Shown here in pieces: positions 1-5,330 of a stretch of DNA of 5,330 nucleotides. The translations under genes and the position numbers were made by a program. How positions within the stretch are numbered: the first letter of the stretch is position 1; each line of letters opens with the position of its first letter. The DNA is from Hyphomicrobiales bacterium (GTDB taxonomy: Bacteria > Pseudomonadota > Alphaproteobacteria > Rhizobiales > GCA-2746425). The stretch spans positions 20,591 through 25,920 of the forward strand of contig NVXB01000010.1 in NCBI GenBank assembly GCA_002746425.1. Direction: 5' to 3'. Below the pieces are notes generated by a model, which worked only from the letters and a program-made list of their open reading frames with translations, made no database searches and was not told where the DNA came from.

Positions 1-37
1 TTTGACGATGATGTGCGATCCGCGGGGTTATCAGCCA

Positions 38-814
38 TTATTGCACCGCCAATTGCGCATCGACATAAAGTGAACCGCGCTTTGTATGTTCCAAATTTGT
101 GCGCACCCGGTAGGTTTCATCGACATCGGGTAAAGACAGCACATGGTCTGGCGGGCCATCGGCCAAAATGATCCCGTTGTTGATCAATATCAACCGATCG
201 CAATATTCCGCAGCCAAGTTTAAATCATGCAGTGCGACCATGGCCACAATACCCTGGCTTGTAACCGCACGGCGCACGGCGGTGAGAATCGAGAGCTGGT
301 GGTGCAAATCCAGCGCGCTGGTTGGCTCATCCAGAAGAACGAGCTCCGGGTTGCGTACCAATGTTCGGGCAACGGCAACCATTTGCGATTGCCCGCCAGA
401 AAGTTCCGACAGACCCCGGCTGGCCAGATGCAGCAGGCCTAAATCGCGTAGTATTGCCTCTACGCAGGCCAGATTATCGCTCTTAACGCGCCAGCCAGAG
501 GTTTGTTTGAGCGCTAGTAAAACGCTTTCAAATACCGTCAAAATAGCGTTGCAGAAAAACGTCTGCGGCATATAGGCGACCAATTTGGACCGCGCGCGCC
601 GGTTGAGTGTGGTGACGTTTATGCCATTTAACATGATCTCGCCATGCTTGGGTTTGATCAGCCCAGTCATCGCCTTGAATAATGTAGATTTCCCGGCTGC
701 ATTGGGGCCGATTAAACCCACCAACTGTCCGCTTTCAATGTCCGAAAAGCTCATTTTTTTCAGGACCATTTTGCGATCATAGCCAGCGGAAAGGTTACTG
801 ACGGATAGGCTCAT
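38..814 (-). CDS. Iron-chelate ABC transporter, ATP-binding protein (FepC/FecE type)
   Basis: This 258-residue cytoplasmic ATPase should power import of an iron chelate through the permease encoded just upstream. All hallmarks of an active ABC ATPase are visible: an A-loop aromatic (Tyr12), Walker A GPNAAGKST (residues 36-44), Q-loop Gln84 in YMPQ, the signature LSGGQ (138-142), Walker B LVLLDEP (158-164) with catalytic Glu163, D-loop SALD (166-169) and H-loop His196 in ALHDLN. Length and motif wording fit the FecE/FepC/FhuC branch. The ATG at 814 overlaps the permease stop in an ATGA arrangement, suggesting translational coupling, and GAAGGA lies about 10 nt upstream. It is the last gene seen in the operon. 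The remaining 37 bases of the window contain neither a start codon on this strand nor an obvious terminator, so the operon may continue. Family is certain; substrate (ferric siderophore versus another iron complex) is inferred from the operon. Confidence 0.95.
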   Translation of the reverse strand: MSLSVSNLSAGYDRKMVLKKMSFSDIESGQLVGLIGPNAAGKSTLFKAMTGLIKPKHGEIMLNGINVTTLNRRARSKLVAYMPQTFFCNAILTVFESVLLALKQTSGWRVKSDNLACVEAILRDLGLLHLASRGLSELSGGQSQMVAVARTLVRNPELVLLDEPTSALDLHHQLSILTAVRRAVTSQGIVAMVALHDLNLAAEYCDRLILINNGIILADGPPDHVLSLPDVDETYRVRTNLEHTKRGSLYVDAQLAVQ

Positions 815-1866
815 GACAATCGGTTCCTTCTGGTGGACAGGATGACTGATATGAACACCGGAACGCCAATCAGCGCTGTGATGATACCGATTGGATACAG
901 AATGCCTGGGGTGATCATTTTTGAAAGTATGCTTGTTAGCGACATCATCAATGCACCGGTAACGGCGGAAAGCGGCAGGAAGAACCGTTGATCTTCACCA
1001 ACAATCATGCGCGCAATGTGTGGGCCAACGAGGCCAACAAAACCAACGGTTCCAACAAAGGCAACGGCGGTTGCGGCCAGAATTGAAATAATGATCAGCA
1101 TTTCTATGCGCAGGCGCGACACATCCACGCCCATGCTCAGGGCATTTTCCTCGCCCATGCGAAGCGCGGTTAATTGCCAGCTTCTAAACAGGCAAATCGG
1201 AATAACAATAAGCAGAAGCAGCGAGCCGAGGCCAATTTTGGGCCAACTGGCGCGGGTTAGCGAACCCATCATCCAGAAGACAATGCGTGATAGCTGATCT
1301 TCTGAAGCCATATATTGCATCATCGCGAGGGCGGCGTTGAAGATGAAGAAGATAGCGATGCCAAACAGCACGATGGTCTCGCTGCCCACACCTTTCAGGC
1401 GTGTCGCAAGAAGCAGAAATGCGCAGGTGCCAAGAGCAAAGATAAAAGCGTTTACGGTGACAATCAAATGTCCGACATTGGGAATAAGGCTCCAGCCAAG
1501 AACGATGGCGAGCGAAGCTCCAAAGCTTGCGGCAGATGATACGCCCAGCGTAAAGGGTTCTGCCAAGGGGTTGTTGAGGATTGTCTGCATTTGAGCGCCG
1601 GCAATGGACAACATGGCACCAACAAGAACCGCTGTTACGGCGATGGGTAGCCTGAAATCCCAAACGATGACTTCCATGCGCAAACCATGGGAGGCTTTGT
1701 CGAACAGAATTTCAAGAATGGTAGCATTTGGGAATTTACCGGGCCCGTTGGTAATATCGATGAAGAAGCTCACGCAGAGCAGGAATGCTGCAATGCACAG
1801 GATGAGTATGCGGCGACCAACAAGGGACGAATAGCTGGGTAGATCGGTGGCGGATGCGGATGTCAT
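811..1866 (-). CDS. Iron-chelate ABC transporter permease (FecCD/BtuC family)
   Basis: This 351-residue inner-membrane protein belongs to the FecCD/BtuC family, which forms the channel of siderophore, heme or cobalamin importers. The sequence is almost continuously hydrophobic after a polar N-terminus of about 18 residues, consistent with the roughly ten membrane helices of the family. Family motifs are clear: NNPLAEP (98-104) followed by LGVSSAASFGA (107-117); the cytoplasmic coupling segment LRMGEENALSMGV (235-247), which contacts the ATPase; GFVGLVGPHIAR (275-286); and a C-terminal segment ending in a GVPVFI-like motif. Only one permease gene is present, so a homodimer is expected. The ATG at 1866 has no convincing Shine-Dalgarno sequence, and no better start is seen nearby, so translation may be weak or coupled. 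It lies 110 bp after the binding-protein gene and overlaps the ATPase start by 4 bp. Cobalamin transport is a family alternative, but the iron-type operator upstream argues for iron. Confidence 0.94.
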   Translation of the reverse strand: MTSASATDLPSYSSLVGRRILILCIAAFLLCVSFFIDITNGPGKFPNATILEILFDKASHGLRMEVIVWDFRLPIAVTAVLVGAMLSIAGAQMQTILNNPLAEPFTLGVSSAASFGASLAIVLGWSLIPNVGHLIVTVNAFIFALGTCAFLLLATRLKGVGSETIVLFGIAIFFIFNAALAMMQYMASEDQLSRIVFWMMGSLTRASWPKIGLGSLLLLIVIPICLFRSWQLTALRMGEENALSMGVDVSRLRIEMLIIISILAATAVAFVGTVGFVGLVGPHIARMIVGEDQRFFLPLSAVTGALMMSLTSILSKMITPGILYPIGIITALIGVPVFISVILSTRRNRLS

Positions 1867-1941
1867 ATCAATGCCCAGAAACAGGTAAATCTAAAGGATA
1901 ATCTCAAGAGGGGCTCCGTGAGTGGACGCTCCAAAAGAGGA

Positions 1942-1969
1942 AGCTCTGCAAAGAAGGCTTTGCAGAGCT
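1942..1969 (-). other. Perfect 12-bp stem-loop between binding-protein and permease genes
   Basis: Arms at 1942-1953 (AGCTCTGCAAAG on the plus strand) and 1958-1969 are exact reverse complements around a 4-nt loop. In the mRNA sense the hairpin begins 7 nt after the binding-protein TAA. It is followed by TCCTCTTTTGG, a poor T-tract, so it is not a classical strong terminator. Position and strength suit either partial attenuation or a 3'-end stabiliser that lets the periplasmic protein be made in excess over the permease and ATPase, as is common in ABC importer operons. The structure is seen directly; the role is inferred. Confidence 0.6.
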
Positions 1970-1976
1970 AACTTGG

Positions 1977-3119
1977 TTATTTTTCCAGGGTGGCCCAGAA
2001 GACACCGCTGTAATCAATCGGCAGAAACCGATCGTGCAGTTCAATAAATGTTGCCTCTGGGTCCAGGTCTTTGAACAGCTCTGGGTTAGCCCATTTCGCA
2101 AAGGCCTGCATGGCCACAAAGTGATAAGGGCTGTTGTAGAACTGATGATAAACGGTGTGGAAACGGCCGCTTTTCACCGCAGACAATTCCGGCCAGCCAC
2201 GACGATTGGCCAAAGCTGACAAACGCTCCTGAACAGCTTTTGGTTCAGCTTCATACCCAAGCAGCACGGCGGCTGTATCTGGATTGGCTTCCGCCCAGTT
2301 GGCACCAGTGCCTATTATGACGTCTGGGTCATCAACAAACAGGGCTTCAGGGTTTACGCTTCCGGAAAAGCCGGGGAAGAGACGTGTGCCCCAGTTAATG
2401 CCACCAGCTAAATCCACAAGGCGTCCCATATTGGCACTGCCAAAAGTGTTACAGCATTTGGCGGGGTTGTAACCTGCAGCGCGCTCAATGAAGACGATTG
2501 GTTTGTCCTTGTCTTTGATCTGGACGACCTGACCGTAGATTGTCGACATGTTCTTGACGTAGAAATCAATGAACTCATCGGCATTATCGCGCTTATCGAG
2601 TACACGCGCCATAATCTGAAGGCTTGGAACGGTGTTGAGCGTAGGGCGCTGGCGGAAGTCGAGGAAGATAACGGCAATGCCAGCTTTTTCAAGCTTGGTA
2701 AGGATGCCACTTTCCTGTGCTTTCAGCAGGTTTCCAAGGTTAAGGAAGACAACTTGCGTATCGGACGTGATCAGCGTTTCTATGCTGTAGTCACCTGAAT
2801 AGGGGCTGCCCAGATTTTTGATATTTGCAGCTTCCGGGAAGATCGCAAGATATTTTCTGTAGGCATCTGGATCGAATTTGATCAGATCATCTTTCCAGCC
2901 AACAATACGTTGGAATGGGTTTTTCCGATCAAGAAGAGCGAGCGAATAGAGCATGCGCCCTTCACCCAAAACGATGCGTGAGGGATTTTTTTCAACTTCA
3001 ACAACCCGGCCTGCAATATCTGTAACCGTGATTGTTTCAGCGCTTACCTGCGCAAGTCCCAGACCTGCAAACAGTGCAATCGCGGCGCTAACACCGCGCC
3101 ATGATTTTATGGACCTCAT
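1977..3119 (-). CDS. Periplasmic iron-chelate binding protein of the ABC importer (FepB/FatB-like)
   Basis: This 380-residue protein should capture an iron chelate in the periplasm and deliver it to the permease. The N-terminus has a positively charged start, a hydrophobic core (about residues 9-22) and a likely signal-peptidase I site after the AQVSA segment at residue 27. There is no lipobox cysteine, so it is probably soluble. The mature protein opens with TITVTDIAGRVVEV, the usual first strand of iron/cobalamin TroA-like binding proteins, and contains the expected SIETLI...TQVVFLN segment near 112-127. A CysCys pair (212-213, in AKCCNTFG) is an unusual detail. I chose the ATG at 3119 because a strong AGGAGA Shine-Dalgarno sits 5 nt upstream and the signal peptide then starts correctly. 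A longer in-frame TTG start at 3221 falls on the promoter -35 element and is unlikely. It is the first gene of the importer operon. Family is firm; the exact ligand is unknown. Confidence 0.92.
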   Translation of the reverse strand: MRSIKSWRGVSAAIALFAGLGLAQVSAETITVTDIAGRVVEVEKNPSRIVLGEGRMLYSLALLDRKNPFQRIVGWKDDLIKFDPDAYRKYLAIFPEAANIKNLGSPYSGDYSIETLITSDTQVVFLNLGNLLKAQESGILTKLEKAGIAVIFLDFRQRPTLNTVPSLQIMARVLDKRDNADEFIDFYVKNMSTIYGQVVQIKDKDKPIVFIERAAGYNPAKCCNTFGSANMGRLVDLAGGINWGTRLFPGFSGSVNPEALFVDDPDVIIGTGANWAEANPDTAAVLLGYEAEPKAVQERLSALANRRGWPELSAVKSGRFHTVYHQFYNSPYHFVAMQAFAKWANPELFKDLDPEATFIELHDRFLPIDYSGVFWATLEK

Positions 3120-3124
3120 GGGTA

Positions 3125-3130
3125 TCTCCT
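3125..3130 (-). promoter_or_regulatory. Shine-Dalgarno site fixing the binding-protein start
   Basis: The minus strand reads AGGAGA here, 5 nt before the ATG at 3119. It is the best ribosome binding site seen in the window and decides the start in favour of 3119 over the in-frame ATG at 3146 and TTG at 3221, neither of which has a comparable site. Confidence 0.85.
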
Positions 3131-3193
3131 TTCGATGGAAACTCATCCAAAATTCCAGCGAGCTCGTGTTTTGAGCACCGCTTTGACACCGCC

Positions 3194-3221
3194 CGTATAT
3201 ATACCTGACTAATTGAGTCAA
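3194..3221 (-). promoter_or_regulatory. Predicted sigma-70-type promoter of the iron importer operon
   Basis: On the minus strand TTGACT (3216-3221, five of six matches to the -35 consensus) is followed after 16 bp by TATACG (3194-3199). The surrounding run TATATATAC allows a shifted -10. Transcription would begin near 3187, leaving a leader of about 70 nt before the ATG at 3119. The RirA-type operator overlaps the -35 and the spacer. The promoter is predicted from sequence only. Confidence 0.5.
3206..3220. promoter_or_regulatory. RirA-type iron-responsive operator (TGA-N9-TCA)
   Basis: TGACTAATTGAGTCA is a palindrome with perfect 5-bp arms (TGACT/AGTCA) and matches the TGA-N9-TCA iron-responsive operator recognised by RirA, the Rrf2-family iron repressor of rhizobia and relatives. 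It overlaps the predicted -35 box and spacer of the importer promoter, an ideal place for repression when iron is plentiful. The match is seen directly. The regulator is inferred from known alphaproteobacterial biology and from the iron-importer function of the genes downstream. Confidence 0.65.
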
Positions 3222-3237
3222 GTTTAATTGTGTCAGG
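3210..3237. repeat. Imperfect 13-bp direct repeat at the importer operator
   Basis: TAATTGAGTCAAG (3210-3222) recurs 15 bp further on as TAATTGTGTCAGG (3225-3237), 11 of 13 bases identical. The second copy carries an extra GTCA half-site of the operator. An outer inverted pair CCTGAC (3204-3209) and GTCAGG (3232-3237) brackets the whole element. Together these give one full TGA-N9-TCA site plus a third half-site, which could allow a second repressor dimer to bind. Confidence 0.5.
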
Positions 3238-3330
3238 TTTTTAACACTGGATTTGGGGTGCAGGTGAATGGATGGGTCAAATCTTCAGCGATAATTTAGA
3301 AATGGTATTTTATTAAACCATTGATTTTAA

Positions 3331-3352
3331 TAAATAAAAACGATAAAATCGT
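3331..3352 (-). terminator. Possible rho-independent terminator of the SorC-DhaK gene
   Basis: On the minus strand ACGAT-TTT-ATCGT (3340-3352) forms a short 5-bp stem followed directly by TTTTATTTA (3339-3331). The stem is weak, but it lies just after the stronger 14-bp dyad in the direction of transcription, about 210 nt beyond the kinase stop, and the tail is T-rich. It may end the kinase transcript before the importer promoter. Confidence is low because the stem is short and AT-rich. Confidence 0.35.
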
Positions 3353-3356
3353 ATCA

Positions 3357-3387
3357 CTATAACATGAGTAAAATACTCATGTTATAG
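3357..3387. repeat. Perfect 14-bp inverted repeat with 3-nt loop
   Basis: CTATAACATGAGTA (3357-3370) and its exact reverse complement TACTCATGTTATAG (3374-3387) flank AAA. The arms have only four G or C each, and no T-run follows immediately on either strand. It could be a transcript-end hairpin working together with the small T-tailed hairpin next to it, or an operator for an unknown dimeric regulator. The dyad itself is certain; its role is open. Confidence 0.7.
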
Positions 3388-3563
3388 ACTCAAAAGAGAC
3401 GTGTGATAAAAGGAGATAAGAGGAAAAATACTTAAGTAAAACAACTTTGGAAGAAGTCGTCGCCGCACGTATGGTGATAATTATTTACGCATTTAGAGTA
3501 CAAAATTCGGCGTGCTTCAAAGAAAATACGCACTCAAAAGTTGAGCATTTCTAGATGTTCTGA

Positions 3564-5330
3564 TCAGGTTTTGCTTTGAAAAAAAGGCGTTTCACAGGGA
3601 TGGTCGAGAAGGGATTTTAACTCTTTGTCGAGGTGAAGAATGGAAATTGATGCGCCGACCATATCCAGTGAAGTGCAATAGTGTCCGGTCCAACTTGCAT
3701 AAACCTCAATGCCGCGCGCGGCCAATCTCTGGCGCACCCGGCGGTTGAGAATATAGAGTTCCATCAAGGGGGTGCCGCCCAACGAGTTGACCAATAATGC
3801 GATTTGATCGCCGCGCTCAGCTTTCATCTCTACGAGAATTTTCTCGATCATCAAATCTGCTGAATCATCCGCCGATGTGAACTTTTGCCGCGAGACGCCG
3901 GGCTCTCCGTGGACGCCAACGCCAACTTCAATTTCATCTCCGCCCAGCTTGAAACTTGGGCGTTGGGTTTCGGGCAAAGAGCATGGTTCTAGCGTGATGC
4001 CAACGGTAAAAGTGCGCCCATTGGTTTTGCGTGCAACGGCTTCGCAATCGGCAAGTGACATCATTTGATCACATGCAGCCCCGGCGATTTTATAGACAAA
4101 TGTGCTGCCCGCCACACCGCGCCGGCTGTCTTTGTCTTCAAAGGATGCAGAGGCGATATCGTCGGTGGTGGTGATGATGCGAACATCAATACCTTCCGAT
4201 TTTGCCTGATCCGCTGCCATCTGGAAATTCAGCACATCACCACTGTAATTGCCGAAAATATAGAGAACGCCAGCCCCGTTTGCCACCGCCAAAGTACAGT
4301 CCAGTATGGGTCCTGGGGGCGGGGAAGCAAAAATATCTCCAATCGCAACCGCGTCGACCATGCCTTTACCGACATAACCAAAAAAGCATGGCTCGTGCCC
4401 GGAACCACCGCCGATAACCAGCCCAACCTTACCCGGCCGTGGGCCGTTAATGGCCTTCAGCGCTCGGTTTGATCCATTGATCGGTTCTATCAATTTCGAA
4501 TGCTCAGACACGGCCCCTTCGAGCGCCTCATTGACGGTATCTGCGGGGTCATTGATCAGTTTTTTGACAAAGGACCGCTGCTCAATGGGCTGAGGCGTGA
4601 GCTTGCGAGAGCCGCGTTTCAGCAAATCCTGCTGGCCTTCAGCCGTCAATATGCCCCAGCCGGTCGCTGCATCTGTAATCAACACATTAGCGTGGCCCCC
4701 GCGAAGGGTTGCCAGAATGGCTGGAACCTTATCAATGCCACCAGCCACAGCAATGCGTTGCTCAACCTTTGCCAATTGGTCCAGCGTAATACTCAGAGTG
4801 CGCTCTTCCAGTGCGCCGATGACAGGCTTGCCCATTTCATCGACAAAGCGGCCCAATATTTCGACAATGGCACCGTGATAATGCTCTTGCCTAAACAGCC
4901 CGCCTTCAAAGAATACTGACGAGTGAATGGTGGAGTTTGGGCGAAGCGAAGATACGCCAAACACGATCTTGTTCAAGGTGCTGAGCGTGGCCAATTGCCT
5001 GGAAACAATCGCTTCATTTTCCAAAATTTCTCTTACAGCGCCGCTGGATACGATAGCAGGCACTGAGAGTTGGATACATCTGGCGCCGATGTTACGAGCG
5101 AAAAGCGATGCGCATAATTCGGGTGAATAGGGGTGATCGGTGGCGGCTGCCCCAACCGTTTGTATAACGGTCAGATCTTGCAGCTTGAGATTATCCAACC
5201 TAGCGGCAAGCGAGCGGATGGTGCGCCCCCAGCCTATGCCAATGGAATCCCCGGATTTGATGTAATTGGTAAGAACTTGCGCACCTGCGGTGCCCAGTCT
5301 GTCGACCAGCGAGCGGTCGCCGCCTTCGCC
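3564..5330 (-). CDS. SorC-type sugar-sensing regulator fused to dihydroxyacetone kinase subunit DhaK (5' truncated)
   Basis: 588 codons plus a TGA stop are visible, and the frame stays open to the right edge, so the true start is outside. Visible residues 1 to about 240 form a SorC/DeoR-type effector-binding domain, which normally senses a phosphorylated sugar: note SGDSIGIGWGRTI (25-37), KIVFGVSSLRP (121-131) and a C-terminal RGGHANVLITD segment (210-220). After a linker, residues 256-588 are a full DhaK domain beginning KKLINDPADTVNEALEG. Catalytic and binding residues are kept: GGGSGHEP (307-314, His312), NYSGDVLNF (361-369, Asp365) and GVGVHGEPG (470-478), whose His474 matches the histidine that covalently holds dihydroxyacetone in DhaK. 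No DhaL (ADP/ATP) domain is present, so phosphoryl transfer needs a partner encoded elsewhere. With the missing helix-turn-helix of roughly 60-70 residues the protein would be about 650 residues. Substrate could be dihydroxyacetone or a ketotetrose such as erythrulose. Domain calls are firm; dual function is inferred. Confidence 0.9.
   Translation of the reverse strand, partial: GEGGDRSLVDRLGTAGAQVLTNYIKSGDSIGIGWGRTIRSLAARLDNLKLQDLTVIQTVGAAATDHPYSPELCASLFARNIGARCIQLSVPAIVSSGAVREILENEAIVSRQLATLSTLNKIVFGVSSLRPNSTIHSSVFFEGGLFRQEHYHGAIVEILGRFVDEMGKPVIGALEERTLSITLDQLAKVEQRIAVAGGIDKVPAILATLRGGHANVLITDAATGWGILTAEGQQDLLKRGSRKLTPQPIEQRSFVKKLINDPADTVNEALEGAVSEHSKLIEPINGSNRALKAINGPRPGKVGLVIGGGSGHEPCFFGYVGKGMVDAVAIGDIFASPPPGPILDCTLAVANGAGVLYIFGNYSGDVLNFQMAADQAKSEGIDVRIITTTDDIASASFEDKDSRRGVAGSTFVYKIAGAACDQMMSLADCEAVARKTNGRTFTVGITLEPCSLPETQRPSFKLGGDEIEVGVGVHGEPGVSRQKFTSADDSADLMIEKILVEMKAERGDQIALLVNSLGGTPLMELYILNRRVRQRLAARGIEVYASWTGHYCTSLDMVGASISILHLDKELKSLLDHPCETPFFQSKT

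Larger units (their letters stand above)
3238..3563. other. AT-rich intergenic spacer between the kinase gene and the importer promoter
   Basis: About 326 bp without a supported gene. The middle part (roughly 3290-3450) is clearly richer in A and T than the flanking genes. Besides the dyad at 3357-3387 and the hairpin with T-rich tail at 3331-3352, it contains a small stem-loop (CTCAA/TTGAG, 3533-3545) 18 nt after the kinase stop. A plus-strand open stretch at 3420-3554 is too short and lacks a credible start. Both flanking genes read leftwards, so the spacer should hold the end of one transcript and upstream control sequence of the next. Confidence 0.6.

Noticed and set aside
1..37. Possible start of a further importer gene or a terminator downstream of the ATPase
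   Set aside because: No start codon on the minus strand, no stem with a T-run; too short to judge.
1184..1663. 159-codon minus-strand open frame inside the permease gene
   Set aside because: It is an out-of-frame shadow of the permease, whose own frame shows the family motifs throughout.
38..3119. Vitamin B12 (BtuFCD) importer as alternative identity
   Set aside because: The protein families overlap, but no cobalamin riboswitch can be recognised in the roughly 70-nt leader, and the operator is of iron-responsive type.
3120..3221. 34-residue N-terminal extension of the binding protein from TTG at 3221 (also ATG at 3146)
   Set aside because: The TTG is part of the predicted -35 box and would bury the signal peptide inside the protein. 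The ATG at 3146 has no good ribosome site. The ATG at 3119 has AGGAGA at ideal spacing and begins a textbook signal peptide.
3295..3301. TTTAGAA, resembling one half of the Irr iron control element
   Set aside because: The second half (TTCTAAA after a short gap) is absent, and a 7-base match in AT-rich DNA is expected by chance.
3364..3387. Seven-codon plus-strand reading frame (MSKILML) inside the dyad
   Set aside because: No ribosome site and no downstream gene on that strand to be controlled as a leader peptide; it arises from the inverted repeat.
4065..4472. 135-codon plus-strand open frame opposite the DhaK domain
   Set aside because: It lies wholly antisense to a strongly conserved domain, has no recognisable motif and no ribosome binding site of note.

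Overview
The window holds four minus-strand protein genes from what looks like an alphaproteobacterium, probably of the order Hyphomicrobiales (Rhizobiales). The reasons are: a TGA-N9-TCA element, the published form of the RirA iron-responsive operator of that group, in front of the iron-uptake genes; an unusual SorC regulator/DhaK fusion that I recall from rhizobial-type genomes; and a base composition that looks close to 50% GC in the genes by eye. The genus cannot be fixed from this sequence.

Reading in the direction of transcription (right to left), the right end (5330 to 3564) carries a 5'-truncated gene. Its product joins a SorC-type sugar-phosphate-sensing domain to a complete dihydroxyacetone kinase DhaK domain. 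The reading frame runs open through the right edge, so the expected helix-turn-helix lies outside the window. A 440-bp spacer to the next start codon follows. It is AT-rich in its middle and holds a perfect 14-bp dyad, a small hairpin with a T-rich tail (possible terminator of the kinase gene), and the promoter and operator of the next operon.

From 3119 down to 38 lies a compact FecBCD/FepBDC-type ABC importer operon: a periplasmic binding protein with a Sec signal peptide, a FecCD-family permease and a FepC/FecE-type ATPase. Permease and ATPase overlap by 4 bp (ATGA). The binding-protein and permease genes are separated by 110 bp that contains a perfect 12-bp stem-loop just after the binding-protein stop. 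The likely substrate is a ferric siderophore or other iron chelate. The family assignment is firm; the exact ligand is not shown. No TonB-dependent receptor, siderophore synthesis gene, RNA gene, insertion sequence or CRISPR array is visible.

The parts most worth a second look are the SorC-DhaK fusion, the RirA-type operator placed over the importer promoter with an additional half-site, and the intra-operon hairpin that may set the ratio of binding protein to membrane components.
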